Shown: in pieces, positions 34,872 through 46,189 of the stretch
Position numbering within the stretch: position 1 is the stretch's first letter
Layout: every line of letters begins with the position of its first letter
NCBI RefSeq assembly: GCF_000091045.1
Contig: NC_006679.1
Span: 1,021,721-1,085,720, forward strand
Source: Cryptococcus deneoformans JEC21
Lineage: Eukaryota; Basidiomycota; Tremellomycetes; Tremellales; Cryptococcaceae
DNA: 64,000 bases
Direction of reading: 5' to 3'
Program-made: the position numbers and the translations under genes
The notes under the pieces: generated by a model
What the model was told of the DNA's origin: nothing
The model's database searches: none
The model's input: the letters and a program-made list of their open reading frames with translations, nothing else

Positions 34872-37173
34872 ATGCAGGCCAAACAACAAACTTTCTTTCC
34901 CCGCTACTCATCGGGGCTCAATCCCAATCGCCTATCCTTGTCCAAAGGCCCACCGCACGGTACATTCCAGCGGGGGACAGTCTCGATGCCGGCCTCTCCT
35001 TTGCTGGGGACGCAAAGTATGGGCAACTTTGGTAACATGGTCGCTACATGGGATGCTGTGAGTGCATCTACACTACTGATATTGACATTAAACGGCGACT
35101 GATGACTTTGAGATAGCCTTATTCGGCGCAAGAGATCTTCGAGTTTCCTGGCGGATTAAGTGAGAGTTTGTCTCCTCTGTTTCCACAACAAGTACGCCCG
35201 ACCGCGCTCTTCTAAGAGTCAATCGATAAAAGAATGCTGACTTCTCTTTAGAATCCCGTTTCCGATACCAACGCATCATCACAAGCCTCTCAACCATGGC
35301 TTCAGCTCTCCAAGTCGGCGTCGCCTCAACTCGATGCTTTTCATCCTCAACCACCACAAGCCTCTTCTTCATTCCTCGGTCAAAGTACATTTATGATGCC
35401 AACATTAACAACTACTATGACGGACTCCCCTTTCCACCTTCATCCCAAAGATATGACTTTGTCGAGCGCTTCTTCTCTTGGGTTAGACGGGGATATGAGG
35501 TGTATGAAGGATTCAGAAAGGTATGAGGGGTTGAGGAAAGAGACTGTAGATAACGGAACGCAAAGGAAGAAGAAGAGGGCGCAAGTGAGAGTGGCCTGTA
35601 CTCATTGTCAGAAGGCCTGCAAAAAGTGTTCGAATACTAGGTATGTTTTAACGTTCAAGCCCTTTGTACGCGCTCTGCTGACCAAGCGACGCAGGCCATG
35701 TGAGAGATGCGCTAAATATGGCTTACCAGATTGTGTCGACTCCACACGGAAGCCAAGAAAGACGGGTATTAAACGGTGCATTTAATAATTTTCGATGAAA
35801 TGGTCGTATGCTAAGATCAGTACAGGGGCCCGTATAAACGTCGTCCTTCTAAATATACCACGAACGTCGGCCCTGATACTTCTGATGCCAACTTACCGCC
35901 AACCCATTCTCAACCGCAATCTCAGTTTAAATCCAACCTCCTTCAACCGTTCCAACGCAACAATTCCCAGCTACCCAACATGCATCGTCCTGCCTGTACG
36001 GAGAACGGGATCCCATCCTATCCTCCCGGTCCGCGGCTCAACTCTATTTCAACAGTAGATTCGTCGTCGTCATCGACGTCTTTACTCACACAAGCATTGA
36101 GTGCCGCGTTGACCGGGCCGCGCTGGGTAGACGGCCGAAGAGTCTCTCTTTCTGACCCATCACTCGGCCCTCTCGGAGATGTAGGGGGAAATGGAGAGCC
36201 AAAGCTCAGTCCGATGTATCCACGCACGCCTGCAGGAACGTTCCCTATGGCGCTTGGGGTTGCTGGCGATCCATTTAGTCGGGCTGTGAGTCCGATACGG
36301 CAGTTTGGTATTGTGGGTAGTAAAGGTGAGAACGGGGGACATGAAAGGCGGAGGGGCGACAATGGTGGGAAAAGTGGGGGACCTACTGACGTCGACTTGC
36401 CGCAAGTACCGTCTCATGGCCGACCTTCGCTTTCTATAACTACCACTCCCCCCTTTGTACCGAATACTGGTACCAATACGAATATGAATGGACATCAGAA
36501 CCGCCAACGATACAACCCTAATCCTATCCACACACCTTCCACTCTACATTCTCCGTCTCCGTTATCATCTCAGCCTCAGCCACAATCCCAAGCGCATGCG
36601 CATGCTCCACCAGGTACGATGTCTTCGATGTATATCCCGAGCAAGATTAGGAAACCCAGTTTATGGACTCTGATTGCTGCGGATTCACGAAATGGTAGTC
36701 CGGCTCCTTCCCCTCCTCCTTTCGACCTCTCTCAACCGCAGCCGCAATCGCAACTTCAAGTTTTCGGTATGCGAGGGACAGGCACGGGGAAAGGCTTGAC
36801 GAATGGGAATGGGAATGATAGTCCGACATTGTTTAATCAGCCGATGGAGATGGATCAGGACTTTGAGCCTTGGGCAGGATGGGGCAGCGCTACAGTTAGG
36901 AAGGATAAAGATGGAGACGAACGTAGATCCTTTCATGGGACGAGCAGAGGTTCGAGAATATGGGGTGACAGCACGTCTTACAAAGATGCCCGTCAAGAAG
37001 GGACGATACTGAGCGGAGAAATCCATTCACATACGTCAGGACGAACACGAGATGGAGTCGAAGCCGGTACATGGGGCGCGGGAGAAAGTGTCGAAGGCGT
37101 CGGGTTGAACGGTGGGATGTCCGTTGGGTATGGTATGCCGTTAGAGGGGTTGATGGGGTTTGACTTCAAATAA
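34872..37173 (+). CDS. Zn2Cys6 fungal transcription factor
   Basis: A nuclear zinc-cluster regulator of about 650 residues. It starts at ATG 34872 (MQAKQQTFFPRYSSGLNPNR) and has five exons. The Ser/Pro-rich N-terminus joins ATWDA to PYSAQEIFEFPGGLSESLSP to NPVSDTNASSQASQ. The DNA-binding module is formed over two introns: VACTHCQKACKKCSNTR then PCERCAKYGLPDCVD, giving C-x2-C-x6-C-x5+-C-x2-C-x6-C, followed by a basic linker RKPRKTGIKR then GPYKRRPSKY. The six Cys are all present. The remainder is disordered, Ser/Pro/Gly/Gln-rich (SSQPQPQSQAHAHAPPG), ending YGMPLEGLMGFDFK. I see no fungal-specific middle-homology domain. The ACTHCQKACKKC and GIKRGPYKRR strings recur in a subgroup of fungal zinc-cluster factors, but I cannot assign a pathway. 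Confidence 0.9.
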
Positions 37174-37994
37174 GTCATCTACCCATCTACTTTTCTGACT
37201 TTACTTAGCACGGAAACACGAGATGTTTTATTAAAAATGGCTCTCCAAGCCTACAAAACTTCTATGAAATTGAACATTCATTACAAACAGAATTCCTCTC
37301 CGCTGTCGTTGGGAAACGAGAAGGGGTAATTTTGAGGTTTAATCATGTAAAGACTTGATGAAGCATGTCGTTTCGTTGGTGTTCCACGCTATGCTGCTTG
37401 TCCTTTTCTTACTGTCATGTCTTCTATCCTGCTTGTCGCCCCCTCTCTTCGAGCATCTTTTCCTCTCTTGGCCTTGCGCCGTGTGCCTTATATCTTATGT
37501 ACAGCATGGTACGCCTTGGGACTGTCAAAAGCTATACCAAGAGTTGAGGCAAAGCCGCAGGGTTCGCAAGGTTGAGACAAGGAGCAAGACCGAAGATGGA
37601 AGGATGAACACAAAAGAGCAATGATAAAGGGTAAAGGTAAGAGACAAAGGGGAGATGAGAGGGGGCGAAAGAAACTCCTTGAGAACATCTAGCGACGAGA
37701 TAATAAACACCGTTCGGTTCAACGCCCCAAGGAAACGTAAGGGAAATTAAAAGTTGGATGGTAGGGATGTTGAGATAGATCTACCTGCCGTTAGCATAAA
37801 GAGTAAGCAACATCAAGAGTTGAAAGTCCAAGGATGAAAGCTCTCAGAACGAAGGAAGAAAATGAGAAGAAATGAAGAGAATAGAACCAGCCAGAAATCA
37901 AAGACTCCAGAATCAAGAGTTCACCACAGAAAGGGAAAAGTCGAAAGGTCATAAAATGCAATACATCCCCTTGCCTAAGAATGGGCTAGACCGC
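37174..37994. other. Convergent intergenic, 0.8 kb
   Basis: The 3' flanks of the Zn2Cys6 gene and RPL11. Only low-quality ORFs are present. Confidence 0.35.
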
Positions 37995-39042
37995 TTAACG
38001 AGAGACGATACCGTCGAATCGCTGCTTGAACCAGGCAACAGTCCTATCATCTCCATCAGTCACAATTCCCGTTTCCAGAGTAACCCCGCAAGGCTTGAAG
38101 AAGGGAAAGATTTGAACTTACTGCTCAGGCCTGACCCTGTGAGAAGCACCGACCTTGCCGACAGCGTGCTTCCTGGTAGCAACTCGCATACCAGGTCGGC
38201 CCATGACGACGTAGAAGTCCATACCGAAGATACCAATTCCGGGGTCGTACTTGATACCAAGGTCAATGTGCTCCTCGATACCGAAACCGAAGTTACCGGT
38301 CTGGGAGAAGTTCCTAGAGAATGGGTTAGCACCAAGCTCTCAGCAGGGATAAAACAGGGAGAGGCAATGGGAAGGATGGGATGGATAGATGAATATTTTC
38401 ACTAACCTCCTCCTCAACTCGTACTCCTTAACCTTCAAAGCTCGCTCCAAAACCTCCTCCGCCTTGGGACCTCGGATAGTAACGTGGGCGGCAATCTTTT
38501 CGTTCCTTCGGATCTGGAAAGATCGGATGGTGTATCGAGCCTTGGAGGTGACGGGAGTTTGACCGGTGAGTTGCTCAAGGACCTTGGCGGCACGGGTAAG
38601 TCGGTCACCAGATTCACCGACGGAGATGTCTTTTGGGGGCATGAGGATGCATTGTGGATAAGGGGAGAAGTAAGAGGGAAAGGGAAGGCGGGGGTCAGTC
38701 AAGTCGCGAAGGATAGATAAAAAGAAGAGGACATACTGATGACGAGCTTCTCGATTCGGAGCTCCTTCATCGGGTTGACAGCGGCAGTCTTCTCGGCCTA
38801 ATTGAGAGTCAGTCGGTTGTTCTCCATTCCAAAGTTCCTTGTCCCAGTCCCAGTCCCATCCCATCTGATCGTATCCTGATCCCTTCCAGCATTTTGTCGC
38901 TCCCTTTCTCGCCCGACTTGACGCTCCACGCCCTTGTTCACTCGCGCTGCAAAACTTTCTCATTCTCGTTCTTCCACTGATGTTCTCGCGAAGTGGGATG
39001 GGACGAAAGAAGGGTGGACTGCGGAGCAATTTGACGTACCAT
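37995..39042 (-). CDS. RPL11: 60S ribosomal protein L11 (uL5)
   Basis: A large-subunit protein that joins the 5S RNP. Exons: 39040-39042 (only the ATG), 38737-38797, about 38407-38629, a fourth exon and a final exon ending TAA 37995. The product reads [80 protein letters not shown], then [79 protein letters not shown]. It covers the family end to end. The start codon is alone in its exon, directly followed by a 242-nt intron (38798-39039), and a further 60-nt intron (39053-39112) lies in the 5' leader. Such 5'-biased introns are common in ribosomal protein genes. Confidence 0.96.
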
Positions 39043-39563
39043 TTTGGAGGATCTACAGTGGTTGGTGTGAGTTGAGAATGCAAAGGCAAGATATGAATTA
39101 GATTTACTCACGTAGCTTGATGTGTGAAGAAGAGAGGAGAGCGTGAGAGAGAAGATTCACTTGATCCACGCACCGCACACTTTCCGCCACATCCACGGCG
39201 AGGGCGGCCCAATACGCCAAAAACACGGAAACGCCGATGGCTCGGCGCGGTAAGGCCTGGAGTGTGGCACCATTGCCATCGGAGTTAGTGATCTTTGACA
39301 ACCACGCAGGCAGTTAACGCCGACAGAATCGCGAGTGCCGCGGCCGGTATCGGATGCCTCCACTCTTTCCACGTGGGCGCAACGTGGCCGGGGCTGTCCG
39401 ACGGGTGCTGGATGCGTCATGAGATTTGTTCCTTTCGTGAGAAGTCAAAGGACGGGTAGGCTTCTATCCCAGGCTTCTATCTCGATTGAATCTTCTATCG
39501 CAGGAACCAATTCGCGGAGCTATATAACCCCTCCTCCTCCCCCCTTCACTATAACAACGCACA
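39043..39563. promoter_or_regulatory. Divergent promoter RPL11/DUF3605 gene
   Basis: Contains the RPL11 5'-leader intron (39053-39112). A TATATAA box at 39521-39527, about 40 bp before the plus-strand ATG, is followed by a CT-rich leader; a CCAAT lies near 39507. Confidence 0.5.
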
Positions 39564-41466
39564 ATGTCGCAAGTGGTATACAGCAACGAAATGTCACAGG
39601 TGATATACAGCAACGACACCCGCTACCCCGGCCCACCCATCCACCCGCCGCCCAGGGAGATTACCGGTCTGCCTACCAACGAAGAGCTCGATGCTTATCC
39701 CAGGATGTTTGAGTGGGGTGAGCTCAAGGAAATCGTTAGTGAGTACGAATCTGCTGCCAATCCATCCTCTCGGTGCACTAACTACCACACCACAAATAGA
39801 GACGGGCACGTTAGAACAGCTCATGCGGAATAAAGAGATGCAATACAAGTATGACGTGTGGAGTAAGAGTATGAAGGCAAACTTTGGTTCAACCGGTATG
39901 TTCACTGTCACTGTCTCTGCCTCTTCCAAGTAGGACTAGGATCGATCGCGGTCTAGCTCCCCTCATTTCTCTCTCTTGCCATTCACTTTCCCTTAGTTTC
40001 ACTTCCCATCTCGCCTTTGGTTTGGAACGACGAACAAGAGAGAGACAGAGAAAAGCCATGTGCTAAAACAGCCAGCTGATAGAAGCCCGGATAGAGAAAT
40101 ATCTCACTCAAACACGACTTCCGTTTCCATACACCCCTGTCAACTCGGATTCTGCTGCTGCTGCTGCTGCCGGGGGCAGTCAAGCGGCGGGCGAGGAGGA
40201 GATGAAGGGAACGTATGATTTTTCGACGAGCTTGGACCGGCCTCACGTTGACCATTCAACCTCCTCGACGCCCGGAACGGGAGCATCGACCCCAGGAAGC
40301 GGGAGCGTACCAAACTCGGGAACAACTTCTGGTGCAGGGACGCCCACTTCAGTCGGTTTTGTCTCCCTCTCGTCATTGAACCTTTTGGAAGCCAAGCTGA
40401 AGAAGAATAAATCTAAATCCAAATCCGATCGCAAACCAAAGGAAGAAGAAGAAGAAGTAGAAGAAGGGCATGAGCCAGAGTACCTCCGCTACGACCCTGC
40501 CTCTGGACTTGATGAATCGAAGTATGCAGTACTACCGAATGATTGGCCGTATTGTGTCCCGTATGGGGTGAGGCATTACTGTGTTTGGTCAAGAGTGAGT
40601 CGAGAAGAGTCTTTCTCCACCTTCTTGTCTTCCCTCGCCCACTACCTACCCGCTGTCACAGCGCCCCCACGAGATGTGGAATGAGCAAAGTTGATGACCA
40701 ACGAGTAGGTACCCATAGCCCACCCAGATTTGGTAGACTACGATCCCATCAAATGGAGTAAGATTGAACAAGAAGGCTTGGGTGGATTCACCGGTGTTTT
40801 GCCGTTTTTGCCTGGACCTCGTGTTGCCTCCAGTGATGATAACGATAAAGGTAAAAGCAAGGGTCTTCCCACACCGCCTACACCGCTTCCTTCCGCCACT
40901 CCCACCCATTTCACAGCCAGCTCCGTCGCATCCGCATTGGCAAACCAAAACCCCGTCGGTCGCAGCTCCACCCACCCGGAGCCCCACGTCCCCCCGGCTG
41001 AAGGGTGGTACCCCCTCGACCTCACCCACGCTGGTCCATCCCTCCGCCGTTGGGCGGGTGTGACGTATGAGAGCGAAGGGGGACATGAAGTGGGGCGGAT
41101 GGTGAAGGGGCTGTGGGATGAGAGGGGTTGGGAGTGTTTGTGGTTTGTTAATCCGCCTGTGAGTTGTCTTCTTTTCTCATTCTGATATGATTTCTCGTCT
41201 CTCGTGTTTTGTTGTTCATCCTTTCTCTTGCCTTATGTCACCCCATCACTCTCACCATACCCGTCACCCCATCACTCTCACCATACCCCTTTTCACCTTG
41301 GTCTTCCCTCTAATCTTTTTTTTCTAAGCTAACAAAATAACTGTAGAGACTCCAAAGTATACCCGGGTTTTCACATTTTCATGTTTTTGCAAGAAGGAAG
41401 ACGCCAGAGGAGATCGATGCGGGAGAAGCTGTATGGGGCCGCTTGAACGAAGAGCGTAATGAGTGA
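39564..41466 (+). CDS. DUF3605 protein, N-acetylglucosamine-induced protein 1 (Gig1)-like
   Basis: A cytoplasmic protein of the DUF3605/Gig1 family, first seen as GlcNAc-induced in Candida; biochemical role unclear. The start is ATG 39564 (MSQVVYSNEMSQVIYSND). Conserved parts: PPREITGLPTNEELDAYPRM, EWGELKEIV, TLEQLMRNKEMQYKYDVWSK, EKYLTQTRLPF, then YAVLPNDWPYCVPYGVRHYC, VPIAHPDLVDYDPIKWSKIE, GWECLWFVNPP, and after the last intron RLQSIPGFSHFHVFARRK with TGA at 41466. A long low-complexity insertion splits the domain: an Ala run from a GCT repeat at about 40150, a Thr/Pro/Gly stretch (TPGTGASTPGSGS) and a Lys/Glu run. A second insertion (PTPPTPLPSATPTHF) follows. The N-terminus repeats itself (MSQVVYSNE / MSQVIYSND). 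Confidence 0.85.
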
Positions 41467-42643
41467 AGGAAAGCGAGGCCAGAGAAAAGAGGGCGTGTGG
41501 AGCGAGAATAAGGAGCTCAAGTGCAAGAAGAGAACGAAACGTGAGATCGAACCTTTCATAGATGTGCCAAGAGAGTGGCCCGAGTGTTTCGACCCATTGT
41601 GATTTTTCTGTGATATAAATAACGAAATGATGAACTGTATATAGGTTAGACAATATGGATATGAATGTATTCAGGATTTAGTTCAGCAGACTTACCTTTG
41701 CCTGGGGTAAAGGATTGGACCACGCTTTTGATGGCGCAAATAGATGACTTTCGCTTGAAAACAGCACCATCGCTGTGGCTCATAGGACACATCCATTAAA
41801 GATGGATTATTTAAACCGAACCTAAATATTCATTGGAAAGTTCCGGAGATAGAAACTCTCTTACATTTCTATATACATGCTTCATTCCCTATAGAATAGC
41901 TTGGGTTGGTAAAGTGTATTTACATATATGGTCACGACTCTTTATACGAAACCGTTATGCCGATCGTACAGCTCGGCATTTCGGGATCGGCCGATTAGGA
42001 TAAGATAAGGAAATGCCGATTTGTAGAGTGACTGATAAAATCACGTAATCCTGATCATGCTTGACATTTCCAACTGCTCCATTTGAGATGATCCCAAGAG
42101 ATGAGCGAAAGACGTGAAGGAGATAAGGAAGGCAAGGAGTGGAAAATCGGAAGCTGCAGAATGAAAACAGAAAAATGCGTATGCGCACGCCTGACGTACT
42201 TGACGGGAAAAATCAGTCCACTCCCGTTTTAGAGCTTCGTTTACTGTATAGAACGATTTGAAAGTACCTTTCTATGTGCCCTTTCAATGACGCGAAGGGA
42301 TGAGGGAATTCGCCGTCATATCTCCACAGAGCATTTCCAAGCATCGGAATTTCAAACACAATGCCCTTTCACAATGATGATTGCACACTTTATTGCAAGA
42401 TGATATGCGCAGTGATTCGTTTATACAACAGAATAGAATATGCCCTTTACAATGATATCACTCTTCCTAACCTTCAAAACAACTTCCTCTTTCCTTCAGC
42501 CATCATCCCGACGTCCTTGCCCTGCTGCTCCTAGCCCCTTATTATGATAACCCAACCATCGCTCTTCCGTTCCACCTCCAGAGTGCAGACTTTCACGTTC
42601 TTCATCGTCCATTCTCAGTTCCCTGTCCTGGACTTCTGCACTA
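41467..42643. other. Convergent intergenic, 1.2 kb
   Basis: Between the stop codons of the DUF3605 gene and the DUF4048-like gene. AT-rich; the sequence ATGCCCTTT...ACAATGAT recurs at about 42361-42378 and 42440-42455. No gene supported. Confidence 0.35.
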
Positions 42644-44460
42644 TTAATCACGACGCTTGGTTTCGTTCTGGCTTGGTGATGACAAAGGTGATGAAGATGG
42701 ACAAGGAGTGCTGTGCGGTCGAGGGGATGGAAAGGATGAAGCGCTTAGATTTGGAGTCTGCGTCTGGCCCTGGCTATAGTTCTGATCCTGATTTTGACGG
42801 GGAAATTTTGGCGATTTCCAGGGTGCAACCGCTATCATATTTTGCAAGCCGGATCTAAATTGGATTAGCTAAGGCAATTCTTCAAAACACAAGACACAAT
42901 GATAAGGATAGGCAACAAGGCAAAGCCCTGGGACCAGGCGGTCTCCAGCACAGCACGAGATTACATTTTTGCGTGCGGTAGAGTTACCTTATCGCATTCT
43001 GCTCCCGCCCCGGACTGGCAAATAATAATCATGATAGACAGACAGCCGGATAGATGAACTGCATAACGAGGGACCAGATCACAAACACTCACAAATCAAA
43101 ACTTGGACCCGTCGGACTTGCAATGATCTTTCGTTTCATCCTGTTCCTCAGCTTCATTCATCAAACACTTCTCTTCTCTCCCTCGTGTATCTCCCTCCCC
43201 TTCTGCGATTGGCGGCACGGGAACAGTTCCCCCAGCAGCAGCTCCCACCGTTTTCCACAAGTTACCCAGAAACTTGATTCCCCCTTGCACGACTTCGGGG
43301 CCGAGATATTCTTCTGTATGGGTTATTATACCTGATAAGGCTTTTTCTAACCCTCCTCCACCGTTGACATTGTCGCTGGGATTGGGTTGGGTGAGCATGC
43401 GTGATGAGGAGGAAGAATGACGGTGCAAATTTGTGGAAGACCCGCCAATAGTAGCGAGAGAAGAGGAAGATGGGGTGACTGATTCAGAGGTGGAGAAGGA
43501 TGTTGAGGTCGAGGCTAGACTACCGCGCGTCCGAGGATGGCGCAGGCGGGAGGGTGATATAGGGGTTGCAGGTCGAGGTCGAGCGGCAGAGGATGGTGCA
43601 GCAAGTGAAACAAGGGAGGACCATTGGGCTTTGAGTGATTCGAGGGACGATTCTTGTTGTTGAAGTTCTGTTTAAAATAGGATCAGCAGAGCTCTCGAAT
43701 ACCACATCGTCACGCTCAACTGCTGCGTCGTTCTAGTACATCGGCGAGACAATCCCGCAAAGTATCTGCCGCCTTTTCTTTCGAGTTTCTCACCGCCGCC
43801 ACCTCCATCATATAGCGTGACATACAACGACTAAAACACTTACCGTCTCTCAGCTCGTGCACCCGACGTTCTTTCTGCGCAATAAGTCGTAAGAGATCGG
43901 CATGTCTATTAAAAGACCGGAAATCAGCATGAAGGAACCGTCAATCTAATGTGCTGGGGAACACACCTATTCATGAATGTTTGAGGGTCAAGCGTTTGTG
44001 ACTCCTCACTTTCACTGACCCTTTGACGGTCAGCTTCGACCCCCTCGTGTCTAACGTTGATCGAGCTCCCGTAGGGACTTTGGATATAGGCTCCCCTTGA
44101 ACTATGAACGCTTTCCCCATTTTTCAAACCCATGGAACTTGCACTTGGTCTTCCTGCTGTTCCGGCTGGCGAAGGCGAATATGTAATTCCAGCTGGGTTT
44201 CCGATGACAGAATGTCGGATTCGACGAGGATTGTTAGTTGGTGTAGAGGGTATCGTTGTTGGTGTCAAACTTCGCACATAAGCTGCGGATACCGGTATTT
44301 CCCTCTCAATATCAAGAGACGACGTTCTCGGTTTCGCGACTAAAGAGAGGCGCTTGAGTTTGCTGGAGGGTAAAGAGGGAGGAGATGATGCGAGAGAAGG
44401 GGAGATTGGCGAGGCGGGAGTATTTTCGAGGTCGAAGAGAGGTGAGAGTTCGTGGGACAT
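42644..44460 (-). CDS. DUF4048-like coiled-coil protein, 3' exons tentative
   Basis: The start is ATG 44460 (MSHELSPLFDLENTPASPIS). The N-terminal half is Ser/Pro-rich (STPTNNPRRIRHSVIGNPAG). Splicing then joins QTFMNR to HADLLRLIAQKERRVHELRD to ELQQQESSLESLKAQWSSLV, a charged coiled coil that resembles the core of the fungal DUF4048 family. Then comes LEKALSGIITHTEEYLGPEV, VQGGIKFLGNLWKTVGAAAG. The unspliced frame stops near 43096. A more likely path uses a frame switch by one more intron in 43110-43270, then exon ends SPTGPSFDF, a 27-nt exon near 42970-43000 (PGREQNAIR) and a last exon SGLQNMIAVAPWKSPKFPRQ down to TAA 42644. The last part is built on splice logic only. Function unknown; family call moderate. 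Confidence 0.66.
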
Positions 44461-46189
44461 CGTGTGATTTGCCTGCAACAAGGGATGGGTATGAGGAACA
44501 GAGAACAGAGAAGAATAATGAAACTCGCAAGTCAGAGATGATTCAGTGATTTGATTGCTCGTCGTTTCCACAATCCGGTACGCGACGCGTCTGTCTTTTG
44601 CAACATGTTGTTACGTAATCTTCAAGATTACTAGCCAAGTGCCAATTCTGACTTCATTTTATTTCTCGTTTTGATGTACACACACGGTGCATTTATTTAC
44701 ATTGCACCTCTTTCCACCACTGTTACTCTCTGGTGTCGCCATAGAAATGGTAAATCGAGACACCATGTTTTGTATTTCCGCTTTTCTCTCCCGCACGAGC
44801 TTTTTCGGCACCCATAATTAATCGCTATCAATGGAACAGCGGTATTTTGTTCGTCTCATCATTCGTCCTCCCATATCGACTACGGCCCCAGTTAAGTAGT
44901 TTGAGTTTATCAAGATGACTACGTTAGCCATCTCTCCAGCATATATCAGTATCAATGTTCTCTTTTCCCCGGATTATCTACCCTACGAATACACCCTTCA
45001 GTTCATGCGGACACAAGCCATATCGCCCGGTGATCAATGACTTCAGTTCTACTATGATTTATCGACAAGATGATATCAAATGCTCGAGGGAAAAGTTTCA
45101 TTGGCTGGAAATGTATGGATAAGACTGTGAGTTGTCCAGGAAAGTGTGTCTTTCGGCTGACTGGCTAGCCTTTGCGAGCATTGATCGAGAGGCCAACGCT
45201 TAGGCTTTTTTTTCAGTCCATCTGGTACTAAGCTGGGAAATGATGGCAGCAATGGTGCTGATGGCTTAGATGGCGGTATAATGGGGGAAGAGGCCTATGA
45301 CATGACGGCGCTGGAGGTTTGGGCGGGAGTTGGGCTTCACGAAGATCTGTAAGGCTAAATTCTGACACAGCTCAAACCAATTTTTCCAATAGCAGCACTA
45401 TACAGTTGACCACGACCTTCTAGTCAAACTGAATACTTGGCATGTATCATCTCATTCAAAATGATAAAACAGCTTATTTATACTGATATGTCTCGCAGAA
45501 ATGCTGAGCGCCGGCAGAAACAGGGACTCGAATATAATCTTCCTCCCTCGCGCGATCATGTTAGGTTCCTCTACCCTCTTTCGTATGTGATCAATGATCT
45601 ATCCACAGCAATGAGTGAACTTGTCGACCTCGCTCTTTCTCGTTGGGCTCCATCCTCCCGATCGGCCAATATTTTGGTTCCAAACCATGATTGTTGAACA
45701 ACCGGAACCCAGGCCCACTTTCCGGAAGAAGCTACTATCGGACCAGATGCCAACAGTCAGAGGCTTTTTTGCATTTCAATGATACTGAAGAGGACAACGA
45801 TTCGACTTTCCAAAACCCATTTAATCATTTTGAGGAAACTTCTAAGCGTCGCGGATTGAATCCCGACTCATGACCCGTGGAGAAATGGGCATAATTTTCG
45901 CCAGGGTTGCCTCCGGTTATTTTATTATGTGGCATGAAGATTGAGAGTCTTTAATGAAGTGGATAACATAATTATGGCAGACGAATCGACAAATGCTGCT
46001 CATAACCGACGTTGAGGATCAGCCATCCGTGAATGACTGCGTGGAATGAGATGATAACATAAATGCTAATGCTGCATTACCAGTATGAAGACTCTAAAAT
46101 TCTAAATTCTACCTACTTACCCAGCTTGATAAGATGCTACTATAACGGCGAAACTCGAGAACGAAGTGAAGACATAAAACAACATTTCT
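44461..46189. other. Intergenic, 1.7 kb
   Basis: Upstream of the DUF4048-like gene and downstream of the MFS gene. Scattered short ORFs only; nothing I can name. Confidence 0.35.

Noticed and set aside
36018..37026. Long minus-strand ORFs opposite the Zn2Cys6 gene
   Set aside because: The plus-strand frame carries the zinc cluster and consistent splice sites; the antisense frames have no features.
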